Positions 1 through 9,085 of a stretch of 64,000 nucleotides of DNA are shown in pieces (the stretch's first letter is position 1; the number at the start of each line of letters is the position of its first letter). The position numbers and the translations under genes were made by a program. The stretch covers positions 930,001 to 994,000 of the forward strand of contig CAWKLQ010000004.1 of assembly GCA_963850525.1 (NCBI GenBank), read 5' to 3'. Under the pieces are notes generated by a model. The model was not told where the DNA came from. It saw nothing but the letters and a program-made list of their open reading frames with translations, and did no database searches. Source of the DNA: JAEMQF01 sp963850525 (lineage in GTDB: Bacteria; Pseudomonadota; Gammaproteobacteria; Burkholderiales; Burkholderiaceae_C).

Positions 1-820
1 GCGGCACGTTGCGGTCGACCTGTTGCTGGGCGAGCGCTTCGTCGAGCTCCAGCTTCGTCACCAGCCCCAGCGACAGCAAGGCCTCGCCGATCTTCACCAG
101 CGGCATCTTCGATTGTTTGTCGATCGCCTCGATGAGTTGCTGCGGGTTCACGACCTGGCGCACCAGCAGGATTTCGCCGACCTTGCGCTCCCGCAGTGCC
201 TGTTGTTCGTCGGCCGCCTTCTGCACCTGCTGTTGCGTGGCGCGCTGTTGCTCGACGAGCACTTCGCCGATGCGCGCGCCGATCGTGATCGCCGAATAGG
301 CGACCCGCGGAATGAAGGTGCGCGTGACGCTGCCGGCCTTCTCCGCGGCGGGAAAGAGGAACAGGCCGAAGTCTTTCTCGACGTGGCCGAGGGTTTCGCC
401 GCGCAGCTCACCACCGCCGGCCAGCGCGATCCGAAACGGCGCCAGCTGCGGACCACCGAGCACGCCGGCGTGCGGGTCGCCCTGCGCCAGGCCGACCGGC
501 GCGATCGGCGTGGTCAGCGTCAGGATCAGGAAGTCGCTGAAGCGCAACGGCATCGTCGTACGTGCCGGCGGGATTTGCACATACGCGACCGCCTGTTCGG
601 GGACGAAAAAGGTCAGCCGGCCCGAACTGCGCACGCCGGTCAGGCCGACGATTTCGCAGCCCAGCGGGTCGGTCTGGTCCTGCCCCTCGGGGAAAGTGGC
701 GTAAGGGGGGGTCGGCCAGCGAAAGCCCGCAGGGCTGGACTTCTCAGCTTGCGGCGGCAGTTCCAGCGTTGACGGGATCGTTGTGATGTCCCAGTCCGGC
801 ACTGGTGGTCTATCTGCCAT
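1..820 (-). CDS. GspE/PulE-like secretion/pilus ATPase, N-terminal part (partial)
   Basis: The frame opens at an ATG (complement of 818-820) and stays open to the left edge, about 273 codons, so the C-terminus lies outside the window. The first ~170 residues match nothing I can name. From about residue 185 there are repeated I-G-E-x-L units (near residues 185, 209 and 240: IGEVLVEQQ, VGEILLVRQ, IGEALLSLGLV), each followed by a helix with LxxAL/Q spacing. That pattern is typical of the GSPII_E/MshEN N-terminal domains of type II secretion and type IV pilus ATPases. The Walker motifs would be outside the window, so ATPase identity is inferred from the N-domain only. Confidence 0.6.
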   Translation of the reverse strand, partial: MADRPPVPDWDITTIPSTLELPPQAEKSSPAGFRWPTPPYATFPEGQDQTDPLGCEIVGLTGVRSSGRLTFFVPEQAVAYVQIPPARTTMPLRFSDFLILTLTTPIAPVGLAQGDPHAGVLGGPQLAPFRIALAGGGELRGETLGHVEKDFGLFLFPAAEKAGSVTRTFIPRVAYSAITIGARIGEVLVEQQRATQQQVQKAADEQQALRERKVGEILLVRQVVNPQQLIEAIDKQSKMPLVKIGEALLSLGLVTKLELDEALAQQQVDRNVP

Positions 821-1072
821 CGCTCTCCTCGCTGTCGTACCCACCGGCAAATACATGCCCGGCGAGCCTGGGCGGTGCCCCTTTCCGAGCCGAGGATGGT
901 AGCGCAAGGCACTCCGGGCGCCCTCGGTGGGACCGCGTAGGCGCGGGCATAACGCGAGCGCTGCGCCAGATGCGTCACGAAATGCCCGCCGCCGCGGCCG
1001 AATTGCGCGGCGCGCCGCAGCCCAGCGGCCGGCGCGCGGCAGGCCCTTGGTGTGGCGAATCCCTGCGCCGGA

Positions 1073-3226
1073 TCAGGCCCGCGCCAGCGCGCTGCGGTCG
1101 ATCGGCAAGCTGCGCAGGCGTTTCCCGGTGGCAGCGAAAATCGCGTTCACGACGGCCGGCGCGAGCGGCGGCGTGCCCGGCTCGCCGATGCCGCCAGGCG
1201 CTTCGCGGCTCGGCAGAATGTGCACTTCGACACGCGGCATCTCTGTCATGCGCAGCACCGCATAGTCGTGGAAGTTGCTCTGCTCCACGCGGCCGTCCTT
1301 GAACGTGATGCGCCCGTGCAGCGCCGCGCTCAGGCCAAACGCGATCCCGCCTTCGATCTGGCGCCGAATGATCTCGGGGTTCACGACCATGCCGCAGTCC
1401 ACTGCGGCAACGACGCGGTGCACTTTCGGCGTCCCATCCGGGCTCACCGAAACTTCCGCCACTTCGGCGACGTAGCTTCCGAAACAGTGCGCCACAGCGA
1501 TGCCGCGCGCCACGCCGGGTGGCAACGGCTTGCCCCAATTGGCGCGCTCGGCGGCGGTTTCGAGAACCCGGCTGTAGCGCGGCTGGTGGCGCAGCAGGTC
1601 GCGGCGAAACAGGTAGGGGTCTTTCTTCGCCGCCGCCGCCAGCTCGTCGATGAAGCCTTCCATGAAGAAGACGTTCTGCGAATGCCCGCAGGAACGCCAA
1701 AACCAGACCTGCGGCCCGGGTTCGCCGCGCCCGTAAGCGATGCGCTGGTGTTCGATGGCGTACGGGTGGTCGGCGATGCCCTCGAGCGCGAACGTGTCGA
1801 CGCCGCTGTCGGGAATTTTCATGAACCCTGACGCCGCCATGATCGAAGGCGACCCGACGCCGACCTTGAGCATCGTCGGCACGCCGCGTGCGTCGAGCGC
1901 GGCCTCGAAGCGCGCCACCGACGCCGGGCGGTAATAACCCGCCGCCATGTCGTCTTCGCGCGTGTAGATCAGCTTCACCGCTTTGCCGCTGAGCTTGGAC
2001 AGGCGCGTCGCATCGATCATGAAATCGGGGGCGAAGCGCCTGCCGAAACCGCCGCCGAGCAGCAGCGTATTGATCTTCACCTTGGCTGGCGCCACCTGCG
2101 CCACCTGCCCGACGATGCCTTTTGCGGGCCCCTGGCTTTGCGTGCCGGCCCAGATTTCGACCTCGTCGCCGCGCACCTGCGCCGTGCAGTTCATCGGCTC
2201 CATGCACGCGTGCGCGAGATAGGGTGCCTCGTAGAGCGCGTCCAGCGTGAGCGCGCTGGTCGCTGCGGCGTCGCGCACGTTGCCCGCGTCGCGCGCCAAC
2301 GCGTCGGCGTTGTCCGCCGCCGCCGTCAACATGTCGCTGACGCCGGCCGACGACAAGCCGGCGTGCACACCAGGATCCCACTGGACCTGGAGCGCGTCGC
2401 GACCGCTCTTCGCCGCCCAGAAGCCGTCGGCGAGAACGGCCACGCCGCTGTCGATGACGAGCACCTGGCGCACCCCGGCGACGGCGAGCGCTGCGGCTTC
2501 GTTGTAGCTCGCCGGCTTGGTGCCCGGCAGCGGCGCGCGTGCCATCACCGCGACGAGCATTCCGGGAAGCTGGACGTCCAGGCCGAAGCGCCCACTGCCG
2601 TTCACTTTGGCCGGCGTGTCCAGGCGCTTCAGCGGCTTGCCCAGCAACTTGAAGTCTTTCGGGTCCTTCAACTTCGGCTGCGTGGGGACGGGCAACTTCG
2701 CGGCAAGCGCAGTCAACGCGCCGTACGACAGTTTGCTGCCCTTGGGCGCGATCACGTAGCTGTTCTCCGTGCGCAGCGTCTCCGGATCGAGCTTCCACTG
2801 CGCGGCCGCGGCGGCGACGAGCATTTCGCGCGCCGCCGCGCCGGCCATGCGCAGCGGCTCCCAAAAGCCGCGAATCGTCGCACTGCCGCCGGTCGCCTGC
2901 ATGCCGAACAGCGGGTTCGCGTACGCCGGATCGACGGGCGCCTGCATCACGCCGACCCGGCTCCAGTCGGCGTCGAGTTCTTCGGCGAGCAGCATCGGGA
3001 TCGCCGTCAGCACGCCCTGGCCCATCTCCGCCGAGACGCAGACCACGGTGATGAAATTGTCTGCTGCAATGCGCAGGTAGGCGTTGAGGACTCCGGGAGC
3101 GCGCGCCGCAGCGGCCGGGCCGAGGCGTTGCGCCGCGACAGGCAGCGCAAAGCCGATCGTCAACGCCGCAGCGCCGCTGCTGCGCAAGGCGCCGCGGCGC
3201 GTGATCGAGGGGGTGTCGCGCCACAT
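1073..3226 (-). CDS. iorB: Isoquinoline 1-oxidoreductase-type molybdopterin subunit (IorB-like), Tat-exported
   Basis: A 717-residue large subunit of the xanthine-dehydrogenase/aldehyde-oxidase superfamily, close to the usual IorB length. It begins MWRDTPSITRRGALRSSG, a twin-arginine signal followed by a hydrophobic segment ending in ALPVAA, so the mature enzyme is expected in the periplasm. Family-typical stretches include EMGQGVLTAIPMLLAEELD and GGGFGRRF in the cofactor-binding region. The 2Fe-2S subunit lies immediately upstream with a 2-bp gap, giving an iorA-iorB operon. Family members hydroxylate N-heterocyclic aromatics or oxidise aldehydes; the substrate here cannot be told. The ATG at 3226 is chosen because it gives an intact Tat leader. 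Confidence 0.88.
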   Translation of the reverse strand: MWRDTPSITRRGALRSSGAAALTIGFALPVAAQRLGPAAAARAPGVLNAYLRIAADNFITVVCVSAEMGQGVLTAIPMLLAEELDADWSRVGVMQAPVDPAYANPLFGMQATGGSATIRGFWEPLRMAGAAAREMLVAAAAAQWKLDPETLRTENSYVIAPKGSKLSYGALTALAAKLPVPTQPKLKDPKDFKLLGKPLKRLDTPAKVNGSGRFGLDVQLPGMLVAVMARAPLPGTKPASYNEAAALAVAGVRQVLVIDSGVAVLADGFWAAKSGRDALQVQWDPGVHAGLSSAGVSDMLTAAADNADALARDAGNVRDAAATSALTLDALYEAPYLAHACMEPMNCTAQVRGDEVEIWAGTQSQGPAKGIVGQVAQVAPAKVKINTLLLGGGFGRRFAPDFMIDATRLSKLSGKAVKLIYTREDDMAAGYYRPASVARFEAALDARGVPTMLKVGVGSPSIMAASGFMKIPDSGVDTFALEGIADHPYAIEHQRIAYGRGEPGPQVWFWRSCGHSQNVFFMEGFIDELAAAAKKDPYLFRRDLLRHQPRYSRVLETAAERANWGKPLPPGVARGIAVAHCFGSYVAEVAEVSVSPDGTPKVHRVVAAVDCGMVVNPEIIRRQIEGGIAFGLSAALHGRITFKDGRVEQSNFHDYAVLRMTEMPRVEVHILPSREAPGGIGEPGTPPLAPAVVNAIFAATGKRLRSLPIDRSALARA

Positions 3227-3228
3227 GG

Positions 3229-3699
3229 TCAGACGCCGCGCACGATCAGGTTCGCCGCCGCGTCCTTGATCGCGGCGCGGATCTGGTTGTAGGTTCCGCA
3301 GCGGCAGATGTTGCCGTACATCGCGGCGTCGATCTGCGCATCGCTCGGGCGCTTGTGTTCGGCCAGCAGCGCGCACGCGCTCATGATCTGGCCCGACTGG
3401 CAATAGCCGCACTGCGGCACGTCGTGCAGCGTCCACGCCGTCTGCACCGCCTTGCCGACGCGGTTCGCGCCGACGCCTTCGATGCTGGTCACCTGCTTGC
3501 CCGCCACCGCCGCGAGCGGCGTCACGCAGGAGCGCACCGCCTGACCGTCGACGTGCACGGTGCACGCGCCGCACAGCGCCATGCCGCAACCGAACTTGGT
3601 TCCCGTGAGTTGCAGGTTCTCGCGCAGCGCCCAGAGCAGCGGCATCTGCGGGTCGGCGTCGATGCTGTGCGCCTTGCCGTTCACCGTCAGCTTGATCAT
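3229..3699 (-). CDS. iorA: Isoquinoline 1-oxidoreductase-type 2Fe-2S subunit (IorA-like)
   Basis: A 156-residue small iron-sulfur subunit. It shows the plant-ferredoxin cluster motif (FGCGMALCGACTVHVDG, residues ~38-55) and the second all-helical cluster motif (CGYCQSGQIM ... GNICRCGTY, residues ~99-145), the hallmark of molybdenum-hydroxylase small subunits. It passes electrons from the molybdopterin subunit encoded just downstream. Start choice: an AAAGGA box lies about 7 nt before the ATG at 3699; the ATG at 3705 would overlap that box. It is probably co-exported with IorB, since it has no signal peptide of its own. Confidence 0.9.
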   Translation of the reverse strand: MIKLTVNGKAHSIDADPQMPLLWALRENLQLTGTKFGCGMALCGACTVHVDGQAVRSCVTPLAAVAGKQVTSIEGVGANRVGKAVQTAWTLHDVPQCGYCQSGQIMSACALLAEHKRPSDAQIDAAMYGNICRCGTYNQIRAAIKDAAANLIVRGV

Positions 3700-3935
3700 G
3701 CGCATTTCCTTTGCTCGAAGTCGGCCCGGATGCGAAGCGTAGCGCAATGGGCGCGCCGATCCGGCGCCGCGGCCGATCCTGAGAATTAGGCCACGCTCGC
3801 GGCTTGGGCGTTGCGCGGCCAGGCCGCGGCGGCGAACCCACCGGCCCGGGCTTGGCGCGATGATGCGCATCGCGCCGTGCTCGCGCATCGGCCGGCGCGC
3901 ATTCTCTACATCGACACAGCGAAAGACGTCTTGCC

Positions 3936-4448
3936 ATGGTGATTCTTCGAGGGCTTCTGGACCGCTTCGTCTTGCTCGCCGCGTTTCTGGTCGCGGGCTG
4001 CGTGCCCGCCTTCGTGGCGCAGTACCGGCAGCGGCTCGGCGGCGCGCTCGATCAGGTGACTAAGGACCTGGCGCCGTTTCGCGAGATCGCAAAAATGCTG
4101 CACGGCGGCAGCCTCGAAAAGCTCGTCGAGCACCATCAATTCAGTCCCGATCCGACGTTCCAGGCCGAGGGCAGCGCGATCCAGGCGATGCTGCGATCGC
4201 TGGACCGCTTGCGCGGTGCCGTCGAAGCGCTCAACACCGACCTGATTCATCAAGTCATCGCCCTGGCCAAGCGCGCCGACCCGCAGATCGCCAAGGCGAC
4301 GTGGGCGGCGTACGAGCCGGCGCTGAGTTTCAGCGCCGAGGGCCTGCTCTTTGCCGGTGGCGTGGCGCTCGTCGTCTGGCTGCTGTTCATGCTCGGCTGG
4401 CTCGCGTTCTTCGGCTTCTTCGGCTGGGTGCGCCGGGTTCGCGCCTGA
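3936..4448 (+). CDS. DUF2937 family membrane protein
   Basis: A 170-residue protein with a hydrophobic N-terminal helix (residues ~8-28), a central soluble helical part (~30-130) and a strongly hydrophobic C-terminal helix (~135-163) ending in a basic tail. Length and layout fit the uncharacterised DUF2937 family. It is followed after 77 bp by the Ser/Thr kinase gene on the same strand; whether they work together is unknown. No catalytic motif is visible. Confidence 0.7.
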   Translation: MVILRGLLDRFVLLAAFLVAGCVPAFVAQYRQRLGGALDQVTKDLAPFREIAKMLHGGSLEKLVEHHQFSPDPTFQAEGSAIQAMLRSLDRLRGAVEALNTDLIHQVIALAKRADPQIAKATWAAYEPALSFSAEGLLFAGGVALVVWLLFMLGWLAFFGFFGWVRRVRA

Positions 4449-4525
4449 GGCGCAGAGAAAGCAGCACCACAGCGCCCACGCCTCTACACTTCGGGCACGG
4501 AGTCGACGACCCAGAGAGGCCCCAT

Positions 4526-6145
4526 GTGACGCAAGAACCCGCGGCGCCGCCGCAAGGCAGTCCGGCCGGCGCCGATTCGCCCGGGTTCATGCGCCACACG
4601 CTGCCGGCGGGCACCGTCATCGGCGGCTTCGAGATCACCGGGCTGATCGGCGAAGGTGGCTTCGGCATCGTCTACCTGGCGTTCGACCCGACGCTGCAGC
4701 GCCAGGTCGCGCTCAAGGAGTACATGCCTTCGTCGCTCGCGTCGCGCTCGGCCGCGACCAACGACGTCACCGTGAAGTCGGCGCGCCACGTCGACACCTT
4801 CGCCGCGGGACTGCGCAGCTTCGTCAACGAAGCGCGCCTGCTCGCCCACTTCGATCACCCGGCGCTCGTCAAGGTGCACCAGTTCTGGCAGGCGAACCGC
4901 ACCGCCTACATGGTGATGCCCTATTACCAGGGCCCGACGCTGAAAGCCGCGCTGCGCGAAATGGCCGCGCAGGGCCGCACGCCCGACGAAGCGCTGCTGC
5001 GGCAGTGGCTCGCGCCGCTGCTCGACGCGCTCGAACTGCTGCACGCCGAGCAGTGCTTTCACCGCGACGTCGCGCCCGACAACATCCTGCTCACGAGCCA
5101 CGGGCCGCTGCTGCTGGACTTCGGCGCCGCGCGGCGCGTCATCAGCGACATGACGCACGCGCTGACGGTGATGCTCAAGCCCGGCTACGCGCCGATCGAA
5201 CAGTACGGCGAGGCGGCGAGCATGGCGCAAGGCGCGTGGACCGACTTGTACGCGCTGGGCAGCTGCGTCTATTTCGCGATCACCGGGCGTTCGCCGATCA
5301 CCTCGGTGGAGCGCGTCATGGGCGATCCGCTGCCGCCGCTGGCGAGCGTCGCCGCGGGCCGCTACAGCCCGACGTTTCTGCGCGCCATCGACCACGCGCT
5401 TGCAGTGCGACCCAAGGACAGGCCGCAAAGCGTTGCCGAGTTGCGCGCGCTGCTGGGCGAGGCGCCTGCCCCCGCCGCGACGCCTTCTGCGTCCGCAGCA
5501 CCCGCTCCCGGCGCGAGCGCAGGTGCCACCGCGCGAGGCAGCAACGCGGCGGCGCCGCCGCGGCAACGCCCGCGTCGCGCCGTGCTGGTCGGCGGCGTTA
5601 CGGCGCTGGTCGTTGCGGTGTTCGTCCTGAGTTTTGCAGCGCGACGCTCCGGTGACTCGCATCCGGCTCGGCCTGTCGACGCGGTACCGGCGCAGGCCAC
5701 GGCAGCCCCCGCGGCGGTCACGGTGGCCCCTGCACCGGCGGCTCCGGCCCCGTCGCCGGCCGTGGCGGCCAGCGCCGCAGCGCGAACGCCACCGCCAACG
5801 CCAACGGCGCTTGCAGAGCAGCCCAAAACAACGGCTGCGCCGCCTCAGGTTCGTGCACCTGCCGCGGCCAAGCCGGCTCAACCCGCAGCGCCCGTGGCGC
5901 GGGTCGTTCCGCCCGCGCCGCGCCCGACGGCTCAGCCTGTCGCCACAGCGGCGCCATTGCCAACGCCTGGGCGCCCGGCGAGCGTGCCAGGTGCCGGGAC
6001 CGCGCCGGTGCCCGAGGCGCGGCCCGCGCCTGCGCCGCCCAAGCCCAGCGGGAAACCAGCGCGCTGCGAAGAGATCCTGCTCAAAGGCGCGCGCCAACCG
6101 TTGAGCATGGACGAAGTGACTTTCCTGCGCCAGGAGTGCCGCTGA
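4526..6145 (+). CDS. Membrane-anchored Ser/Thr protein kinase
   Basis: A Hanks-type kinase of 539 residues starting at GTG 4526, with an AGAGAGG box just upstream. The glycine loop GEGGFG is near residue 42, the ATP-binding Lys in VALKEY near 63, the catalytic loop HRDVAPDN near 182 and DFGAARR near 198. A single membrane helix (~352-372, AVLVGGVTALVVAVFVLSF) follows the kinase domain. The remaining ~165 residues are rich in Ala and Pro and should be periplasmic, ending in a short Cys-flanked segment (CEEILL ... LRQEC). PknB-like topology is clear; the ligand and substrates are unknown. In-frame codons upstream of 4526 exist but look like untranslated extension. Confidence 0.9.
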   Translation: MTQEPAAPPQGSPAGADSPGFMRHTLPAGTVIGGFEITGLIGEGGFGIVYLAFDPTLQRQVALKEYMPSSLASRSAATNDVTVKSARHVDTFAAGLRSFVNEARLLAHFDHPALVKVHQFWQANRTAYMVMPYYQGPTLKAALREMAAQGRTPDEALLRQWLAPLLDALELLHAEQCFHRDVAPDNILLTSHGPLLLDFGAARRVISDMTHALTVMLKPGYAPIEQYGEAASMAQGAWTDLYALGSCVYFAITGRSPITSVERVMGDPLPPLASVAAGRYSPTFLRAIDHALAVRPKDRPQSVAELRALLGEAPAPAATPSASAAPAPGASAGATARGSNAAAPPRQRPRRAVLVGGVTALVVAVFVLSFAARRSGDSHPARPVDAVPAQATAAPAAVTVAPAPAAPAPSPAVAASAAARTPPPTPTALAEQPKTTAAPPQVRAPAAAKPAQPAAPVARVVPPAPRPTAQPVATAAPLPTPGRPASVPGAGTAPVPEARPAPAPPKPSGKPARCEEILLKGARQPLSMDEVTFLRQECR

Positions 6146-6178
6146 GGCGCGGCACGGCGTGGCACGGCCCGACAGGGA

Positions 6179-6751
6179 CTACTCGAGTTCGATCAGCGCA
6201 CGCGTCGCCGCAGCGCCGAAGATCTTGTCGACGCGACCATCCTCGCCCCAGAACACCTGGTATTCGGCGGAACTCGACGTCCAGTAGCGCCACAGCGGCG
6301 CGTCCAGGTCGGGCGTGGCGCTGGCGATCGGGTAACCCAGCGCCATCAGCACCTGGGCACGCGTCATGCCGCGGCTGATGCGCGCGCTTTTCACCGCGTC
6401 GCGCACCTTGGGCGGCGCGCTGCGCAACGCAGCCCAAGGGTCCTGGGCCACGATGTAGCGCTGCGCGAACTCTTCCATCTTCACGCTGCGGCTGTAGTCG
6501 TTGCCGAGCGCCTGCTTCTTGCCGTCGAATTCGATGAACACGCGGTAGCGGCCTGAGCCCGTCACTTTGACGGGCGTGCCGGCAGGAATCATCTGCTTGG
6601 CCCCTTCGACGTAGTTGACGTCGCTGATCCAGCTCCCGTCGGAGCGCAGGTTGCAGCACAGAAACCCCTCTGACACGCCCTGCGAGCGCGCCACCGTGGT
6701 GGTGCTGACCAGGCCGGCAATCAGAAGCGCTGCGAGCGCAGTGCGAAGCAT
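6179..6751 (-). CDS. Secreted hypothetical protein with SmpA/OmlA-like C-terminus
   Basis: A 190-residue protein with a clear signal peptide (MLRTALAALLIAGLVSTTTV, cleavage near residue 22). The C-terminal third reads GMTRAQVLMALGYP, then WRYWTSS, then YQVFWGEDGRVDKIF. This is the alternating pattern of the SmpA/OmlA (BamE-like) fold: a 'GMT...V...G.P' helix, then strands with W and Y. The N-terminal half contains a Cys-Cys pair and SH3-like strands. No function can be assigned. It is convergent with the kinase gene (34-bp gap). Confidence 0.75.
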   Translation of the reverse strand: MLRTALAALLIAGLVSTTTVARSQGVSEGFLCCNLRSDGSWISDVNYVEGAKQMIPAGTPVKVTGSGRYRVFIEFDGKKQALGNDYSRSVKMEEFAQRYIVAQDPWAALRSAPPKVRDAVKSARISRGMTRAQVLMALGYPIASATPDLDAPLWRYWTSSSAEYQVFWGEDGRVDKIFGAAATRALIELE

Positions 6752-6884
6752 GGCTCCTCCAAATGGGTGCGAGTTGACCTGCGCAGTCTAGAAGTCTGTC
6801 GGCCTCCTGGCGAGGCCCCGGACTCGGGGCCATGGTGTTCCAATGGGCAGTTTCCTGGGCTGACCCCAGCAACCCGAGGCTTCG

Positions 6885-7679
6885 ATGGACCTGCAACTCA
6901 GCGGCAAACATATCCTGGTCACCGGCGGCAGCAAGGGCATCGGCCTGGCGTGCGCGCACGCCTTCCTCGACGAGGGCGCGAGGGTCAGCCTGGTGTCGCG
7001 CGACGCGGCGAACTTGCAGCGCGCTGCGGTGAGCCTGCGCGAGGCCCACCCCGGCGCCGCGGTCGCCACGTACGCCGCAGACACCGGCGATGCCGCCCAG
7101 GCCCTGGCGGCGCTGGAGCAGGCCGAGGCCACCACGGGGCCGGTCGACGTGCTCGTCAACTCGGCCGGCGCGGCGCGGCGCACGCCGGCCAGCGAGCTGC
7201 TGCCCCAGTCGTGGGCGGACGCCATGCAGGCCAAGTATTTCGCCTGCGTCTACATGATGGACGCGGTGGTCAAGCGAATGGCGCAGCGCGGCAGTGGCGC
7301 CATCGTCAACGTTATCGGCGCGGGCGGCAAGGTCGCGAGCAGCATCCATATGCCCGGTGGTGCGGCGAACGCCGCGCTGATGCTCGTCACGGCTGGCATG
7401 GCGAACACTTACGCGCCGCAAGGCGTGCGCGTCAACGCGGTGAATCCGGGGTTGACGCTGACCGATCGCATGGCCGAGGGCCTCGCCGCCGACGCGCGCG
7501 TGCAGGGCATCAGCCCGGCCGAGGCGCTGCAACGTGCGCAGCAGCGCCAGCCGCTCGGGCGCATCGCCCAACCCGAAGAAATTGCCGCTGCCGTGGTCTT
7601 TCTCGCGTCGCCGCGCGCGAGCTACATCAGCGGCGCGATCCTGGCCATGGACGGCGCCGTCACGCCGATGGTCGTTTAG
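6885..7679 (+). CDS. SDR family oxidoreductase, atypical active site
   Basis: A 264-residue short-chain dehydrogenase/reductase with the cofactor loop TGGSKGIG (residues ~13-20), the NSAGA motif near residue 90 and the C-terminal NPG and F-L-AS-P-ASY-I-SG-x-I-x-MDG pattern. The canonical YxxxK is not visible: the expected place reads HMPGGAANAAL. Such members occur among bacterial SDRs, so dehydrogenase activity is uncertain. It is followed after 12 bp by an MFS gene, probably co-transcribed. Confidence 0.87.
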   Translation: MDLQLSGKHILVTGGSKGIGLACAHAFLDEGARVSLVSRDAANLQRAAVSLREAHPGAAVATYAADTGDAAQALAALEQAEATTGPVDVLVNSAGAARRTPASELLPQSWADAMQAKYFACVYMMDAVVKRMAQRGSGAIVNVIGAGGKVASSIHMPGGAANAALMLVTAGMANTYAPQGVRVNAVNPGLTLTDRMAEGLAADARVQGISPAEALQRAQQRQPLGRIAQPEEIAAAVVFLASPRASYISGAILAMDGAVTPMVV

Positions 7680-7691
7680 GCGGGCGCGATC

Positions 7692-8963
7692 ATGTCGAAT
7701 TCCGCTGCGGTGGCGCCGCCCACCGAGTCGCTGTATGCATGGGCACGCCTGCTCGCCTCGCTGTTGTTGATGACGATCGGCGGCTCGGGAATGTACGCCG
7801 TCACCGTCGTGCTGCCGCGCCTGCAGCAGGAGTTCAATGTGGCGCGCGCCGACGCGTCGCTGCCCTACACGCTCACACTGATCGGCTTTGGCGTGGGCGG
7901 CGTGCTGATGGGCAAGCTCGCGGATCGCTTTGGCGTGATCGCGCCTGTGCTGCTCGGCACGCTCGGCCTGAGTGCGGGCTTCGTCGCTGCCGGAATGGCC
8001 GGAAGCATCGGCCAATTCGCGATTCTGCAGGGCGTATTGATCGGCGCGCTCGGCACCTCGGCGACCTTCGCGCCGCTCGTCGCCGACACGGCGCTGTGGT
8101 TCACGCGCCGGCGCGGCATTGCGCTGGGCATCTGCATGAGCGGCAACTACGTCGCCGGCGCCGTCTGGCCGCCGATCGTGCAGCACTTCATTGAAACTGC
8201 CGGGTGGCGCGCGACTTACATCGGCATCGGCGTGTTCTGTCTGGTGACGATGCTGCCGCTCGCGCTCGTATTGCGGCGCCGCCCGCCGGCCCTCGCTGCG
8301 GCGCCCGCACCGGCTGCGCCCGGCGTTGGCGCGCGCCCCCTGCTCGCCGGCGAATGCCCGCTCGGGTTTTCACCCGGGGTGTTGCAAGGCATGTTGAGCG
8401 TGGCCGCGGTGGCGTGTTGCGTTGCGATGTCGATGCCGCAAGTGCACATCGTCGCCTACTGCGGCGACCTGGGCTTCGGCGCGGCGCGCGGCGCGCAGAT
8501 GTTGTCGCTGATGCTCGGCATGGGCATCGTCAGCCGGCTTGTCTCGGGCTGGATTTCCGACCATATCGGCGGCCTGCGCACCTTGCTGCTCGGCTCGGTG
8601 CTGCAAGGCGTGGCGCTGCTCGCCTTCCTGGTGAGCGACGCGATGGCCTCGCTCTTCATCGTCTCGGCGATGTTCGGCCTGTTCCAGGGCGGGATCGTGC
8701 CGAGTTATGCGCTCATCGTGCGTGAGTACTTCACGCCGTTGCAGGCCGGAGCGCGCGTCGGCACGGTGCTGATGGCGTCGCTCTTCGGCATGGCGCTGGG
8801 GGGCTGGATGTCGGGTGCGATCTTCGACGCCACCGGCTCCTACCGCGTCGCCTTCCTCAACGGCATCGCCTGGAACCTGCTCAACGTGAGCATCGTGCTG
8901 CTGCTGCTGTGGCGCGTGCGCCGCCTGACGCACTCACGCCCGGCGCTCGTGGCGCCGAGCTGA
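7692..8963 (+). CDS. MFS transporter
   Basis: A 423-residue protein with about 12 hydrophobic helices in two halves joined by a hydrophilic linker near residues 195-220. The MFS loop 2-3 signature appears as GKLADRFGVIAP (residues ~73-84). A second copy at the start of the C-terminal half reads RLVSGWISDHIGG. It probably forms an operon with the SDR upstream. Substrate unknown; the overall style (oxalate/formate or monocarboxylate-type MFS) suggests an organic acid, which is inference. Confidence 0.88.
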   Translation: MSNSAAVAPPTESLYAWARLLASLLLMTIGGSGMYAVTVVLPRLQQEFNVARADASLPYTLTLIGFGVGGVLMGKLADRFGVIAPVLLGTLGLSAGFVAAGMAGSIGQFAILQGVLIGALGTSATFAPLVADTALWFTRRRGIALGICMSGNYVAGAVWPPIVQHFIETAGWRATYIGIGVFCLVTMLPLALVLRRRPPALAAAPAPAAPGVGARPLLAGECPLGFSPGVLQGMLSVAAVACCVAMSMPQVHIVAYCGDLGFGAARGAQMLSLMLGMGIVSRLVSGWISDHIGGLRTLLLGSVLQGVALLAFLVSDAMASLFIVSAMFGLFQGGIVPSYALIVREYFTPLQAGARVGTVLMASLFGMALGGWMSGAIFDATGSYRVAFLNGIAWNLLNVSIVLLLLWRVRRLTHSRPALVAPS

Positions 8964-9034
8964 GTGTGCCCCCAGGCCGACGGCATACGTCGTCCGCCAT
9001 CGGGCTTGCAGGCCCGGTGGCCTTCGCCAACCAC

Positions 9035-9084
9035 GCGCGAGCGCGCAGGCGCTCGCGCGGTGCGGGCTCAGCCCCCCGAGGGGG
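9035..9084 (+). repeat. Dispersed GC-rich repeat, family 2
   Basis: A stem-loop repeat (GCGAGCGC-GCAG-GCGCTCGC core) followed by a GGGCTC block and CCCCCCGAGGGGG. The same blocks occur in reverse orientation at 20749-20796. It lies between the MFS gene and the kinase remnant and its hairpin may end MFS transcription. Similar elements are familiar from Comamonadaceae-like genomes. Confidence 0.6.
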
Positions 9085-9085
9085 T

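Noticed and set aside
975..3224. A 749-codon frame on the minus strand starting at GTG 3224
   Set aside because: Shadow of iorB in another frame; Arg-rich, low-complexity product with no family features.
4301..4525. N-terminal extension of the Ser/Thr kinase overlapping the DUF2937 gene
   Set aside because: The extension is a shadow of the DUF2937 reading frame; GTG 4526 has a ribosome site and gives a normal kinase start.
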